A stretch of DNA of 64,000 nucleotides from contig NZ_VCMZ01000001.1 of NCBI RefSeq assembly GCF_006352475.1, positions 868,001 to 932,000 on the forward strand, given 5' to 3'. Below are positions 27,278-39,097 of the stretch, piece by piece. Source of the DNA: Acinetobacter pullicarnis. Lineage in GTDB: Bacteria > Pseudomonadota > Gammaproteobacteria > Pseudomonadales > Moraxellaceae. The notes beneath the pieces are model-generated. The model was not told where the DNA came from. It saw only the letters and a program-made list of their open reading frames with translations, and made no database searches. Within the stretch, counting starts at the first letter, position 1. Every line of letters begins with the position of its first letter. The translations under genes were made by a program, and so were the position numbers.

Positions 27278-27296
27278 GACAATGATAATCACAACA
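27278..27296. promoter_or_regulatory. Fur-box-like site upstream of GntR gene
   Basis: GACAATGATAATCACAACA matches the 19-bp Fur consensus GATAATGATAATCATTATC at about 14 positions by eye. It sits inside an ATTGTT...AACAAT inverted repeat, 130-150 bp before the GntR start. The background is AT-rich, so chance cannot be excluded. Nothing else in the 27094-27427 gap could be supported. Confidence 0.35.
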
Positions 27297-27427
27297 ATCA
27301 TTTAAAAATTCATGGTTTAGAAAAGTAGCAAAAAGTTTTTTAAAAAATGTAAATAAACAAAGTAATACGGCTGCCATTACTGTTATGAAGTCGATATTTT
27401 AAAATGAATAATAAATTTAGGATACTT

Positions 27428-28123
27428 ATGCAGCAGGAAGCGCTCGAAAGTTTATCTGAACAAATTGCTCAGCATATCTGTGAACAGATTATTCGCGGTG
27501 ATTTGGTCGAAGGTGAACGCATACAAGAATTACGCCTTGCCAAAGCGCTATCGGTTAGCCGAGGTTCGGTACGTGAAGCATTGTTATTGTTAGAGCGAAC
27601 GCATTTGATTCATATTTATCCACGTCGCGGTGCAATTGTGGCAGAAATGTCGGCACAACAAGTCCGGGCTTTATTTGAGGTGGGCAGTTTACTGCTTGGC
27701 TCTATGGTGCAACGAATAAGCGAGAGCTGGCGCAGTCATGAAGCAGAGGCATTGAGGCAGTTGCTCAGTCATTTAATTGAAGAAGTTAAACAAGGTCACA
27801 CCGAAAAATTTTATGATGCAATCTTTCAATATTTGGCTTTACAGCATGATATGGTGGCCAATTTATATATGATGAAATTTTATAAAGAATTATTACCTTC
27901 CATTCGACGTAGCTACTTTTTAACCTTAAACACCTCGAAAATAGAGCTTCAAGAGTCACTTGCGCTATTTAAGTTGGTGATTGATGCTATTTTGAACCGA
28001 AAGTCGCAACAAGCTACTTTATTTATGGAAGATTTTTGTCGACACTTACGTAACCTCGTGTTGGAGTCTCTAACACGGATGAAACAAATCGAACTTGCTT
28101 GGGCGCGTAGATCGCGTCGGTAA
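27428..28123 (+). CDS. GntR-family transcriptional regulator (FadR/FCD-like)
   Basis: A 231-residue regulator with an N-terminal winged helix (residues about 8-75; HTH in LRLAKALSVSRGSVREALLLLE) and an all-helical C-terminal ligand domain with the FadR/FCD pattern, though metal-binding His residues are not clear. Ligand unknown. Start: ATG at 27428 has AGGA about six bases upstream; the in-frame ATG at 27404 has no ribosome site. It ends 10 bp before the smc start, so it may be cotranscribed with smc-zipA-ligA. It has no adjacent catabolic gene that would identify its effector. Confidence 0.83.
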   Translation: MQQEALESLSEQIAQHICEQIIRGDLVEGERIQELRLAKALSVSRGSVREALLLLERTHLIHIYPRRGAIVAEMSAQQVRALFEVGSLLLGSMVQRISESWRSHEAEALRQLLSHLIEEVKQGHTEKFYDAIFQYLALQHDMVANLYMMKFYKELLPSIRRSYFLTLNTSKIELQESLALFKLVIDAILNRKSQQATLFMEDFCRHLRNLVLESLTRMKQIELAWARRSRR

Positions 28124-28133
28124 TTGGGACTTT

Positions 28134-31100
28134 ATGCGTTTAAGCAGCTTAAAACTTTCAGGCTTTAAATCTTTTGCCGATAGCACCACCTTATCTTTTC
28201 GCTCCAATCGAAGCGCAGTGGTTGGGCCAAATGGTTGCGGAAAATCAAATGTCATTGACGCAATTCGCTGGGTCATGGGGGAATCCAGTGCGCGGCAATT
28301 GCGTGGTGGCAATATGCAGGATGTCATTTTTACGGGCACCAGCAAACGTAAACCGGTGGGCATGGCCAGCGTTGAACTGCGTTTTGAAAATACCTATGGC
28401 AAATTGGGCGGTGCCTACAATGCGTATAGCGAATTGGCGGTACGTCGCCAAGTCACGCGTGAGGGCAAGTCAGAATATTTTCTCAATGGCACTAAATGTC
28501 GTCGCCGTGATATTACCGATATTTTTCTGGGGACCGGTTTAGGCCCGCGCTCTTATGCGATTATTGAACAGGGTATGATCAACCGTTTGGTTGATGCCAA
28601 GCCTGAAGAAATGCGGGTGTTTATTGAAGAGGCTGCGGGCGTGTCACGTTATCAGGCTCGTCGCCGTGAAACCCTACAGCACTTAGACCATACTACGCAA
28701 AACTTAGAGCGCTTAGAAGACATTGCCTCAGAGTTAAAGTCGCAGCTTAAAACCTTAAAGCGCCAGTCTGAAAGTGCGGTTCAATACAAGACCTTAGAAA
28801 CAGAAATTCGCAGTTTAAAAATAGAAATACTTTCTTTTCAATGCAATCAAAGCAGCAGTTTACAACAGCAATATAATGTTGAGATGAACAGTTTAGGTGA
28901 ACAATTTAAATTGGTTCGTTCCGAAATGACCACGCTGGAGCATGACTTAGGCAGCACCAATGAACTGTTCCAACGTTTGATTCAACAATCGACACCATTA
29001 CAACAGGAATGGCAGCAGGCAGAAAAAAAGCTGGCAGAACTTAAAATTAACGTCGAGCAAAAGCAACAGCTGGCGCAGCAAAATAGCAGCAGTCTGGTAC
29101 AGCTCGAACAGCACAAAATAGCAAGTAAAGAACGTTTGCAAATTATTGAGCTACAACTAGAAAACCACTATAACGCGCAAGAGCAGCAGTCTGGGCAGTT
29201 GCAGCAATATGAAGCCACGACGCAGCAACAGCAGCAGCAATTGATTGATTTGCATGCCAAGCAACAACAGATGCAGCAACAGTTTGAGCAGAGCAAAGCC
29301 CTCCTGGAAAAGCAGCAGCAATCCCAGCTACAGATGCAAACTCAGTCGGATCAATTGGCTAAAAATATTGAGCGAATTGAACAGCAAAAACAAACTTTAT
29401 ATGCGCAGCTCAGTCAAATTGAGCAGCAGTCACAACACGGGGATATTGCCGATTTAGAGCAAGAAAAACAACAAGCACTGCAACAGATTCAACAGCTTGA
29501 ACAGCAAATTCAACAGACTCAGCATACATTGGAACAGTCCCAGCAGCAGATCGCAGTGCATCGGACCCAAATCAGCCAGCTACAGTCAACGCAACAGTTA
29601 CTGCTGTCTGAGCAAAACACCATTCAACAACTGTGCAGCAAAGACAGTCTAAGCCGTGGCGACCAGCCATTACTTGATCAGCTGACACTAAACACTCAAG
29701 GTAAAGCTCAAGCGACCCTGATTGAGAAGTTTCTTGCTAAATGGTTGACGGCCGAATGTATCGCAGCAACTGGCAGTTATCAGCAGGAAATTGCACGACA
29801 ACTGAAAGCCCATGATCAGGCTGAAAAAATTCAACTTGAATCCTTTGCTTGTCTTGGTGATTGGATCACAGCGCCAAAGCATTCGCTTTGGAACCATGTG
29901 GCCGTTGCTGAAACGATGGCGCAGGCTTTGGTGGCACAGCATAAGCTGAAACAAGGTGAGTCGATTCTGAGCTTAGACGGCTACCATGTTGGGCCAGACT
30001 GGGTGATTGCTCTGTTTTATGATGAGTCCAGTCAAGCCGCGCAAGGGGCGCTCAGTCATCGGGTGCGTCTTGAGGAAATCAGCTTACAACTAGAACAGTT
30101 ACAGCCACAATGTCATGAGGCAGAACAGAGACTGCCAACACTAGAGCAAGCGCATAATGCTTTACAGATGCAGCTACAACATGATCAGCAATTGCTAAAA
30201 ACACAGCAGCAACAGTTGCAGCAATTGGATGTTGAAATCGTCAAACGACAAAGTTCAGTACATGCTTTTCAGGTACAGCAACAGCAACTTAAAGATCAAT
30301 TGCAACAGCTCGATTTACAGTTCGAAGAAGATGCTATGCAAAAAGATGATCTTGAAATCGATTTGCATGCACTGTTACTCAAACTTGAACAATCACGCCC
30401 GCAGTATCAGCAGCATCAATTGCAACTCGATACCCTCAATGATCAAGCACAGCAGCAACAACAACAGTTCACGCAGCAACAGCAAACGCTAGAAAGTACA
30501 CGGCGTGAAAGCGTGCAAAATCAGCAGCAAGTCGAGTTGCTGGAAAAAGATTTATCGTTTTTAAAACAACAGTATCAACAGACTTTGGCGCAGATTGAAC
30601 AAGCCAAAAAATCGCTTGATCCAATCCAATTGGAATTGCCAAGTTTAGAGTCACAGTTTAAACAACAGGCAGAGCAGACTGAAAAGTTGCAAAACACTTG
30701 GACGACTTGGCAAGTCGAACTCAATCAAGTACAAGAGAAGCAACAGTCTTTGACTGGGCAACGGCATGAAAAGCAACAGCAAGATGAAACGTTGCGTACC
30801 GCTTTAGAGCAACAGCGTTTGGCTTGGCAAGCCGCTAAATCTGATTTACAGCATTTTAGCGATCAACTCAAAGCCTTAGACAGTGAAATTTTGCAAAATG
30901 TGGTGTTGACCGATTTGGCACAGCATCAGCAAAAACTAGAAAAGACACAACATCAATTTAGCAAATTGGGCGCGGTTAATTTGGCTGCTTCTGAAGAATA
31001 TATTGAGATTTCACAGCGTTTTGATGAACTCAGCCATCAAATTGAAGATTTAGAAAAAACGGTTGATCAGCTGAAAAATGCCATGAAAAGCATTGATCAA

Positions 31101-31583
31101 GAAACCAAAAAGTTATTCATGACCACGTTCGATCAGGTCAATGCCGAATTACAAGTTTTGTTTCCCAAAGTATTTGAAGGTGGGGAAGCCAGCTTAAGTC
31201 TTGAAGATGATTGGCAATCTGGAATTAAACTGATGGCGCGACCACCCGGTAAACGTAATAGTTCTTTGGCATTACTGTCGGGTGGCGAAAAAGCATTGAC
31301 GGCCTTGGCCTTGGTGTTTGCGATTTTCCGTCTAAATCCTGCGCCATTCTGTGTTTTGGATGAAGTTGACGCCCCATTGGACGACAGTAATGTGGGGAGA
31401 TTTTGTAATTTGGTAAAAGAACTATCTGAACAGGTACAATTCATTTACATTACACATAATAAAGTTGCAATGACGATGGCAACTGACTTGTTAGGGGTAA
31501 CCATGCCAGAGCCTGGTACATCGAAACTGGTCAGTGTGAATTTGGAAGAAGCAAAAGAATATGGGTTAGTTGGGGAGTCATAA
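28134..31583 (+). CDS. smc: Chromosome segregation protein SMC
   Basis: A 1149-residue SMC ATPase. Walker A is GPNGCGKSN (residues 31-39). Two long coiled coils flank a hinge at about residues 500-650 (ECIAATGSYQ to GPDWVIALF). The ABC signature LLSGGEKALTALAL (about 1048) and Walker B VLDEVDAPLDD (about 1074) close the second half of the head. Both coils are unusually glutamine-rich, with many CAG/CAA codons. It works with ScpA and ScpB, encoded at 45.9-47.3 kb, to condense and segregate the chromosome. Start: ATG at 28134 (MRLSSLKLSGFKSF); an upstream TTG frame would overlap the GntR gene. It is followed immediately by zipA. Confidence 0.96.
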   Translation: MRLSSLKLSGFKSFADSTTLSFRSNRSAVVGPNGCGKSNVIDAIRWVMGESSARQLRGGNMQDVIFTGTSKRKPVGMASVELRFENTYGKLGGAYNAYSELAVRRQVTREGKSEYFLNGTKCRRRDITDIFLGTGLGPRSYAIIEQGMINRLVDAKPEEMRVFIEEAAGVSRYQARRRETLQHLDHTTQNLERLEDIASELKSQLKTLKRQSESAVQYKTLETEIRSLKIEILSFQCNQSSSLQQQYNVEMNSLGEQFKLVRSEMTTLEHDLGSTNELFQRLIQQSTPLQQEWQQAEKKLAELKINVEQKQQLAQQNSSSLVQLEQHKIASKERLQIIELQLENHYNAQEQQSGQLQQYEATTQQQQQQLIDLHAKQQQMQQQFEQSKALLEKQQQSQLQMQTQSDQLAKNIERIEQQKQTLYAQLSQIEQQSQHGDIADLEQEKQQALQQIQQLEQQIQQTQHTLEQSQQQIAVHRTQISQLQSTQQLLLSEQNTIQQLCSKDSLSRGDQPLLDQLTLNTQGKAQATLIEKFLAKWLTAECIAATGSYQQEIARQLKAHDQAEKIQLESFACLGDWITAPKHSLWNHVAVAETMAQALVAQHKLKQGESILSLDGYHVGPDWVIALFYDESSQAAQGALSHRVRLEEISLQLEQLQPQCHEAEQRLPTLEQAHNALQMQLQHDQQLLKTQQQQLQQLDVEIVKRQSSVHAFQVQQQQLKDQLQQLDLQFEEDAMQKDDLEIDLHALLLKLEQSRPQYQQHQLQLDTLNDQAQQQQQQFTQQQQTLESTRRESVQNQQQVELLEKDLSFLKQQYQQTLAQIEQAKKSLDPIQLELPSLESQFKQQAEQTEKLQNTWTTWQVELNQVQEKQQSLTGQRHEKQQQDETLRTALEQQRLAWQAAKSDLQHFSDQLKALDSEILQNVVLTDLAQHQQKLEKTQHQFSKLGAVNLAASEEYIEISQRFDELSHQIEDLEKTVDQLKNAMKSIDQETKKLFMTTFDQVNAELQVLFPKVFEGGEASLSLEDDWQSGIKLMARPPGKRNSSLALLSGGEKALTALALVFAIFRLNPAPFCVLDEVDAPLDDSNVGRFCNLVKELSEQVQFIYITHNKVAMTMATDLLGVTMPEPGTSKLVSVNLEEAKEYGLVGES

Positions 31584-31584
31584 T

Positions 31585-32595
31585 ATGCAAATCACTACAG
31601 TGGTTGGAATTGTCGTTGCGGTCATCATTATTTTAATGGGCCTTAGAATTTTTTTTCGGAAGTCGAATGATGCCGCACCCTCACTCGATTCAGCATTACA
31701 TATCAATGCGGATAGCCAATTACCTATTATTCCACGTCATGTGCGTGATCAATTGCAGCAACAAAGCCCAAGTGTTGACGCTGAACGGATTGAACCACAA
31801 CTGAACCAGCACGATGAAGCGGTTGCATTGGAAAAAGATTTGGCCGCTGTTGCAGCTGAAGATTTAACAGCACAGGTACAGAACAGCGCTGAAAGTACAG
31901 CAACCGCAGCAACGGAGACGGTTGTTGTCACTGAAACAGTTGAGGTCATTGCCGCAGCCGTGCCTCCTGCTGAGCACAGCACGGTACAAGCGACTTCTGA
32001 TGTAATAGCAACCGAACAACCGCATACTTCAGTCACAGCACAGCCCGAATTTAGCTTAAACCCCAACATCGAAGCTGCTGAAATCAAAGACTTTGACGAA
32101 GAAAGTTGTATTTTAGATAAACATTTGCATGAACAGCAGCGTTGTGATGATGAAAGCTCATTGAGTACCGCAGAAACCATTATTTCACTGACCGTTTATC
32201 CAAATCCGCGTAAGGCATTGTCAGGTGATAAAACGCTGAAAACGCTTTTAAAATATGGTCTACGTTTTGGCGAGTTGTCATGTTTCCATCGTTATGAGGA
32301 TTGTGATGAAATCAGCCCATTGATGTTTTCGGTATTGCGTATTACCGATGAAGGCCCAAATGGCTTTGATTTAGAAACACTTTCAGGTGAGCAAGTCCAA
32401 GGTCTAGCTTTCTTTTTGGCATTGCCACACAGCAATGTGCAAAAAGGCTTTGATACGATGGTCAGCATTGCTGGACTGATTGCCCGTGAAATTGATGGCA
32501 CCATCTTTGATGAAAATAATCTCGAATTTACGCCGCAATTGAAAGAGCAGTGGCGTCATAAGGCCATTGATTTTCGTGCAGGCCAAGAAGTTTAA
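31585..32595 (+). CDS. zipA: Cell division protein ZipA
   Basis: A 336-residue bitopic protein anchoring FtsZ to the membrane. Residues about 3-22 form the N-terminal membrane anchor (VVGIVVAVIIILMGL). A Pro/Thr/Val/Glu-rich linker follows (about 30-190), and the C-terminal FtsZ-binding domain starts near residue 195 (ISLTVYPNPRKALSG) and includes FGELSCFHRY and LAFFLALPHSNVQKGFDTM. Start: ATG at 31585, one base after the smc stop, with GGGGAG seven bases upstream. The smc-zipA-ligA order is standard in gammaproteobacteria. A terminator lies between zipA and ligA. Confidence 0.92.
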   Translation: MQITTVVGIVVAVIIILMGLRIFFRKSNDAAPSLDSALHINADSQLPIIPRHVRDQLQQQSPSVDAERIEPQLNQHDEAVALEKDLAAVAAEDLTAQVQNSAESTATAATETVVVTETVEVIAAAVPPAEHSTVQATSDVIATEQPHTSVTAQPEFSLNPNIEAAEIKDFDEESCILDKHLHEQQRCDDESSLSTAETIISLTVYPNPRKALSGDKTLKTLLKYGLRFGELSCFHRYEDCDEISPLMFSVLRITDEGPNGFDLETLSGEQVQGLAFFLALPHSNVQKGFDTMVSIAGLIAREIDGTIFDENNLEFTPQLKEQWRHKAIDFRAGQEV

Positions 32596-32639
32596 AAGTT
32601 ATTGATCAAATTGATTTATAATCGACGCAAAGCGATTCA

Positions 32640-32661
32640 GGGCGGTTTTTACCGCCCTTTT
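32640..32661 (+). terminator. Terminator between zipA and ligA
   Basis: GGGCGGT-TTTT-ACCGCCC followed by TTTT, 45 bases after the zipA stop and 16 before the ligA start. It probably attenuates rather than blocks transcription into ligA, unless a ligA promoter lies within the same short gap. Confidence 0.75.
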
Positions 32662-32670
32662 ATATGGTGA

Positions 32671-34716
<2,046 letters not shown>

Positions 34717-35184
34717 GTCACCGCTTTAAATGCGGGCGGTTTAATGGTTTATTGCTTAAAAAACCACGATTAAAATATATTGAAGGATGCAAGTTAAATT
34801 TATTTTGGCTTGCATTTTTTATTGCTCAATTTTAACAACAGCAGTTGGACTTAATTTTTTCTTATATTTTATTTATTTACATTTGTTTGCGCAGAGTGAC
34901 TACAGGTTTGAACAACGGCTAATCAAGGTAATGTTCAGATTAAATCAAACTTGTACTGCATAAAGTTTAAACAGAAGAACCCTTAAAGCCAGATGAATAA
35001 GAAGCATTTTTGATGGTTACAAAATTTAATACAGCAGTTTTGAGTGAATAATGCGGGACTGAACGATTTTGTAATTACTGCAAGCACTTATTTTATATAT
35101 TGAAATTAGAATAAAGCAGGGTGTAAATGCGTATGTTTATCATTTTAATTTTATAAAAATCATTAACTTACAAAAATCAAGCTT
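34717..35184. other. ligA-bfr intergenic region
   Basis: About 470 bp, very AT-rich. It holds the probable ligA terminator at 34787-34822 and, at the right edge, the bfr promoter. No ORF, repeat or RNA that I can support was seen in the rest. Confidence 0.5.
34787..34822 (+). terminator. Probable terminator of the smc-zipA-ligA unit
   Basis: ATGCAAG and CTTGCAT arms with a 15-base loop, followed immediately by TTTTTT; it lies 70 bases past the ligA stop. Confidence 0.6.
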
Positions 35185-35213
35185 TTGCAAAAATCATCAA
35201 ACATCTTCATAAT
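35185..35213 (+). promoter_or_regulatory. Sigma-70-type promoter of bfr
   Basis: TTGCAA (35185-35190), 17-bp spacer, CATAAT (35208-35213); this would start transcription near 35220, leaving a leader of about 20 bases with a GGAG ribosome site before the bfr ATG. Confidence 0.65.
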
Positions 35214-35240
35214 GGCCGCAATTAATATGGAGTTTGAGCA

Positions 35241-35705
35241 ATGCGTGGTAATCCAGAAGTCGTAGCCTATTTAAACATGTTGATCGGTGGAGAGCTGGCA
35301 GCCCGTGATCAATACTTAATTCACTCACGTATGTACGAAGATTGGGGCTTAAGTAAAATTTATGAACGCCTTGATCACGAAATGCAAGAAGAAGCACAAC
35401 ATGCCGATGCGCTGATTCGCCGTGTTTTGTTTTTAGAAGGCACGCCAAATATGCAGCGTGAAGATGTTGATGTTGGAACAGATGTTGTTTCTTGCTTAAA
35501 AGCGGATTTGAAACTTGAATATCATGTGCGTGAAAAATTAGCACAAGGTGTGAAGTTATGCGAAGACAAAGGTGACTATGTGACGCGTGATATGTTGCGT
35601 CAACAAATGTCAGACACCGAAGAAGACCATACTTATTGGTTAGAAAAACAAATTGGTTTGATCGAATTAATGGGTCTCCAAAACTATATTCAAGCGCAAA
35701 TGTAA
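35241..35705 (+). CDS. bfr: Bacterioferritin-family iron-storage subunit without Met52
   Basis: A 154-residue ferritin-like four-helix protein. Ferroxidase ligands are all present: E18 ([10 protein letters not shown]), E51 and H54 (EAQH), E93 (KLEYH), E127 and H130 (EEDH). The family oxidises Fe(II) and stores it as a mineral in a 24-mer. The residue that coordinates the inter-subunit heme in E. coli Bfr, Met52, is Ala here (H46-E-M-Q-E-E-A52-Q-H54). By this criterion it is a heme-free subunit, like the non-heme partner in two-subunit bacterioferritins. A Met at position 48 is not at the ligand position. Own promoter and strong terminator; monocistronic. Confidence 0.9.
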   Translation: MRGNPEVVAYLNMLIGGELAARDQYLIHSRMYEDWGLSKIYERLDHEMQEEAQHADALIRRVLFLEGTPNMQREDVDVGTDVVSCLKADLKLEYHVREKLAQGVKLCEDKGDYVTRDMLRQQMSDTEEDHTYWLEKQIGLIELMGLQNYIQAQM

Positions 35706-35742
35706 GCCTGCATCACTGTATTTCACAGCCAAAATTAAGCAG

Positions 35743-35781
35743 CACAAAAAAACGGTCTTCCTATAAGACCGTTTTTTTGTG
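35743..35781. terminator. Bidirectional terminator between bfr and phosphatase gene
   Basis: A 17-bp stem, including seven A residues on one arm and seven T residues on the other around CGGTCTT/AAGACCG, with loop CCTAT. It serves bfr (plus strand) and the convergent alkaline phosphatase (minus strand). Confidence 0.9.
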
Positions 35782-35835
35782 TTTGTATCGCTTAAACGCT
35801 GATCATTTTATCCTCGAAGTTATTGAAAACCAAAG

Positions 35836-37311
35836 TTATTTGATGCCCAAAGCATCACGCATAATAAAGAATAAATCAGTTTGGTCGAGTAGACCTGAAA
35901 TATTCGCGGCACGTGGGCCATAGGCTGCAATACGGACTTGGGCTCCGGTATGTTCTTGGGTCGACAATGGATGTGCCGTAGCGTAATTGAGGGTCATCAC
36001 GGCATTGTCTTTGGTGATTAAAGACAGGGTTTGGCCCGGACTACTGGCATTGTTGGGGATAATTTGACTGGTATGGGCATGATCACCAGTCACAATAATC
36101 AGCGTATCTGGATTGTGTTTGGCAAATTCAAGTGCCACTTGCATGGCTTGATCAAGCGCGACCGTTTCACCAATCTGACCACAAGGAATGGCGAGATGAT
36201 TTTGTCGATCAATCGAGCCACTTTCTACTTGAAGAAAAAAGCCTTGCTTGTTGGCTTTTAGCAAGTCGATGGCCTTACTGGTCATCTGCTTAAGGGTTGG
36301 AATGGAGGTTGGGCGGTGTGGGTTACTGGTATTACATTTTTGTGCAGGTTGTTTATTGCCATTGATGGAGGCCATTGGGCCTGCCCAACTTACGGGAAGG
36401 TGATGGTTTGCAAATAAGCCGAGCAGCGGTTTTTCTTGATTTGCCTCGGTTATTGCCTGCATTTGGTTTAGATCACTCACAATTTGATATTTTTGTTCTT
36501 TTGCTTGGTCTAATAGGGTTTTTCCTTGATATTTACCACCCAGTACACGCTCACTGAAGATTTGAGCCCCGCCACCAAAGGTGACATCGGCACGGGTATT
36601 GAGTAATTGTTCGGTAATCGAACCTAAGCCATTGCCATTTGGGTTGTCTAATGAATTTTTCGGGCATTTACGTTGGGTATCGACAGGACCATAGCAACTA
36701 CGATGGCTAATATGCGAGATCATCGCGGCAGGTGTAGCATCATAGACTGTTGTGGTGGTGACGTTACCCGTTGCAAAACCAGCAGTTTTCGCCAACATCA
36801 GCAGCGATTTCTGTACGTTGCCATTTAGATCAATACCCAGTGCGTTGTTATAGGTTTTCACCCCAGATGCCCACGCCGTGGCAGATGCAGCAGAATCAGT
36901 GACATAATTAATGGCTTTGGTCTTTTCATCTACGGAATAGGTGGTATAAGCGCCAGTAAATGGCAATACATCTAAGCCTTTGAAGTAGCCACTGGCACCT
37001 TCGGCATAGTTACGGGCCGCGGTGATTTCAGAATCACTGGTACCATCTCCAATAAATAAGATCACATTCTTTACTTTTCGATTACTAAGCGAGGCGCGGA
37101 GTGCTTCAGTGCGTTCTGCTTTTAAACGGGTTGCACCTTGAAAGGCTGTTACATTGCCTGTTGCATCTGGTTGTAGTAAATCACCATTGCTGATTTGAGC
37201 ATTTGGCGGTGTTGAAGATTTTAATTTAGGTGCTGTTTGCTTCTTGTCATCATCACCGCAAGCGCTGATGAAACCAATGATTAAGGGTAATATAAGTAAT
37301 TTAAATTTCAT
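35836..37311 (-). CDS. PhoA-type alkaline phosphatase, lipoprotein, copy 1
   Basis: A 491-residue secreted phosphomonoesterase. The N-terminus is a lipoprotein signal peptide with lipobox FISAC and lipid-accepting Cys18; an acidic-polar stretch follows. The catalytic motif [12 protein letters not shown] has the nucleophile Ser140. Metal ligands are seen as FIGDGTS (Asp88 region), VESGSID-x3-[10 protein letters not shown] and HTGAQVR. Compared with E. coli PhoA, the IDKQDH segment is IDRQNH, so the active-site Lys328 position is Arg. The gene has its own Pho-box-like promoter (37372-37389) and a bidirectional terminator. It is the diverged downstream partner of the tandem paralogue at 37549. 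Periplasmic or surface anchoring depends on lipoprotein sorting. Confidence 0.9.
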   Translation of the reverse strand: MKFKLLILPLIIGFISACGDDDKKQTAPKLKSSTPPNAQISNGDLLQPDATGNVTAFQGATRLKAERTEALRASLSNRKVKNVILFIGDGTSDSEITAARNYAEGASGYFKGLDVLPFTGAYTTYSVDEKTKAINYVTDSAASATAWASGVKTYNNALGIDLNGNVQKSLLMLAKTAGFATGNVTTTTVYDATPAAMISHISHRSCYGPVDTQRKCPKNSLDNPNGNGLGSITEQLLNTRADVTFGGGAQIFSERVLGGKYQGKTLLDQAKEQKYQIVSDLNQMQAITEANQEKPLLGLFANHHLPVSWAGPMASINGNKQPAQKCNTSNPHRPTSIPTLKQMTSKAIDLLKANKQGFFLQVESGSIDRQNHLAIPCGQIGETVALDQAMQVALEFAKHNPDTLIIVTGDHAHTSQIIPNNASSPGQTLSLITKDNAVMTLNYATAHPLSTQEHTGAQVRIAAYGPRAANISGLLDQTDLFFIMRDALGIK

Positions 37312-37371
37312 CTCTAAGCTCTACTTGTTATTGGTTTTTTATTGATGTAGGGCGTAAGCTATAATTTAATT

Positions 37372-37389
37372 GTGACCGTAATATTACAG
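37372..37389 (-). promoter_or_regulatory. Pho-box-like PhoB site upstream of phosphatase copy 1
   Basis: On the minus strand CTGTAATATTACGGTCAC has two PhoB half-sites, CTGTAAT and CGGTCAC, with the diagnostic 11-bp spacing. An AATTATAG -10-like sequence follows about 10 bases later. The consensus is CTGTCAT-N4-CTGTCAC/T. Confidence 0.65.
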
Positions 37390-37433
37390 AAAAATAGCGA
37401 TGCTACAATTTCAGTCGGGTAAAATTTAATCTA

Positions 37434-37460
37434 TAAAAAATGCCTCAGAAGAGGCATTTA
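37434..37460 (-). terminator. Terminator of phosphatase copy 2
   Basis: Minus-strand ATGCCTC-TTCT-GAGGCAT followed by TTTTT, about 90 bases past the stop of the upstream phosphatase gene and before the Pho box of the next. Confidence 0.8.
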
Positions 37461-37548
37461 AAAGTTAAAAACAAAACAGTAATTTAATTCAACCAAGCAA
37501 TCATCCCACTGTTTTGTTTGTTTATTGTACCGTTGTTCCGAAGTTCAA

Positions 37549-39009
37549 CTATTTAATGCCCATGGCATTTTTCATGATAAAGAACAAATCGGTTTGATCG
37601 AGTAGACCAGAGATATTGCCTGCATGTGGGCCATAGGCTGCGGTACGGACTTGAGCCCCTGTGTGTTGTTGGCTACCGCCGGTTGAAGTGCCATAGTTAA
37701 TGCTCATTGCAGCATTGTCTTTGGTTAAGAGAGAAACGGTTTTACCTGGACTTTTTGCATAGTTTGGAATGATTTGGCTGGTATGCGCATGGTCACCTGT
37801 CACAATAATGAGAGTATCTGGATTTTTCTTGGCAAATTCAAGCGCAACTTGAATTGCATTATCCAGTGCAACGGTTTCACCGATTTGGCCACAAGCATCT
37901 GCAGCATGATTCTGTTTATCAATCGAACCACTTTCAACTTGTAAGAAGAAGCCTTGTTTATTGACTTTTAATAGCTCAATTGCCTTGGCCGTCATGGCTT
38001 CTAGGGTTGGGATTGAAGCAGGGCGGTTAGGGTTGTTGGTGTTACATTGCTGTGCCGGCTTGGTATTGCCATTTAATTCTGAAGCAGGCCCTGTCCAACT
38101 CACCGGTAAGTTACCTGATGCGAATAAACCGAGAACGGGTTTATTTTGATTGGCTTCTGTCACGGCTTGCATTTGAGTAAGATCATTAACGATTTGGTAG
38201 TCTCGTTGTTTGGCTTGTTCTAATAGGGTTTTACCTTGGTATTTTCCACCAATTGCAACTTCATTAAAGGTTTTTGCACCACCACCAAAAGTGACATCTG
38301 CACGGTTGTTGATCAATTGTTCTGTGATTGAACCTAGGCCATTGCCTGTTGGGTTATCTAATGAGTTTTTAGGACATTTCGCTTTGGTGGCAATAGGACC
38401 ATAGCAGCTACGGTAGGCAATACTTGAAATCATGGCTGCAGGAGTCGCGTCTTGTAGTTCAGTGGTGGTGACATTACCTGTTGCAAAACCAGCTTTTTTT
38501 GCCAACATCAGAATCGATTCATGTACATTGCCATTTACATCAATACCGAGTGCATTGTTATAGGTTTTCACCCCAGATGCCCATGCCGTTGCAGAAGCAG
38601 CCGAATCGGTTACATAGTCAATGGCTTTGGTTTTTTCATCTAAGGCGTAGGTGGTATAGGCACCGGTAAATGGAAGTACATCTAAGCCTTTGAAGTAACC
38701 CGCAGCACCTTCAGCATAGTTACGTGCAGCGGTGATTTCTGACTCACTGGTACCATCACCAATAAATAAAATCACATTTTTTACTTTTCGATTGCTGAGT
38801 GAGGCTTTCAGTGCTTCAGTGCGTTCAGCTTTTAAACGGGTTGCACCCCCCAATGTAGTGACATCACCTTTTGCGCCAGGTTGAAGTAAATCGCCATTGT
38901 CTGTTGGTTTGGTCGGCGGTGTTGGTGTTGTTTCTTGTGATTTATCATCATTGCCACATGCAGCAAGTAAACCAATAAGTGCTGGTAATAAGAGTAATTT
39001 AAATTTCAC
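37549..39009 (-). CDS. PhoA-type alkaline phosphatase, lipoprotein, copy 2
   Basis: A 486-residue paralogue of the gene at 35836-37311, highly similar over its entire length. Signal peptide with lipobox LLAAC (Cys18), then a Thr/Pro-rich spacer. The catalytic motif [12 protein letters not shown] places the nucleophile at Ser136. The active-site segment is IDKQNH, retaining the Lys found in E. coli PhoA, unlike copy 1. GDHAHTSQI and QHTGAQVR provide the remaining metal ligands. It is the upstream member of the pair, with its own PhoB-like half-sites and a terminator, so the two genes are likely independently transcribed but co-regulated by phosphate. Confidence 0.91.
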   Translation of the reverse strand: MKFKLLLLPALIGLLAACGNDDKSQETTPTPPTKPTDNGDLLQPGAKGDVTTLGGATRLKAERTEALKASLSNRKVKNVILFIGDGTSESEITAARNYAEGAAGYFKGLDVLPFTGAYTTYALDEKTKAIDYVTDSAASATAWASGVKTYNNALGIDVNGNVHESILMLAKKAGFATGNVTTTELQDATPAAMISSIAYRSCYGPIATKAKCPKNSLDNPTGNGLGSITEQLINNRADVTFGGGAKTFNEVAIGGKYQGKTLLEQAKQRDYQIVNDLTQMQAVTEANQNKPVLGLFASGNLPVSWTGPASELNGNTKPAQQCNTNNPNRPASIPTLEAMTAKAIELLKVNKQGFFLQVESGSIDKQNHAADACGQIGETVALDNAIQVALEFAKKNPDTLIIVTGDHAHTSQIIPNYAKSPGKTVSLLTKDNAAMSINYGTSTGGSQQHTGAQVRTAAYGPHAGNISGLLDQTDLFFIMKNAMGIK

Positions 39010-39057
39010 GTTTATGCCCTTGTTTGTTATTGGTCGAGTTTGGATAAGGCATAAACT

Positions 39058-39097
39058 ATGATTTTATTATGACAATAAGGTTGCTGAAAAATGACAG
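39058..39097 (-). promoter_or_regulatory. PhoB half-site array upstream of phosphatase copy 2
   Basis: On the minus strand CTGTCAT (39097-39091) and TTGTCAT (39075-39069) are exactly 22 bp apart, and AAATCAT (39064-39058) is 11 bp further. This is the periodicity of tandem Pho boxes, although the middle half-site is degenerate. Confidence 0.55.

Noticed and set aside
28851..31000. Possible CAG/CAA microsatellite in smc
   Set aside because: The Gln codons are mixed and spread through coiled-coil heptads; there is no regular tandem unit.
34720..34740. ACCGC...GCGGT hairpin just after ligA as terminator
   Set aside because: Only a 5-bp stem with a long loop and no T run; the hairpin at 34787-34822 is better.
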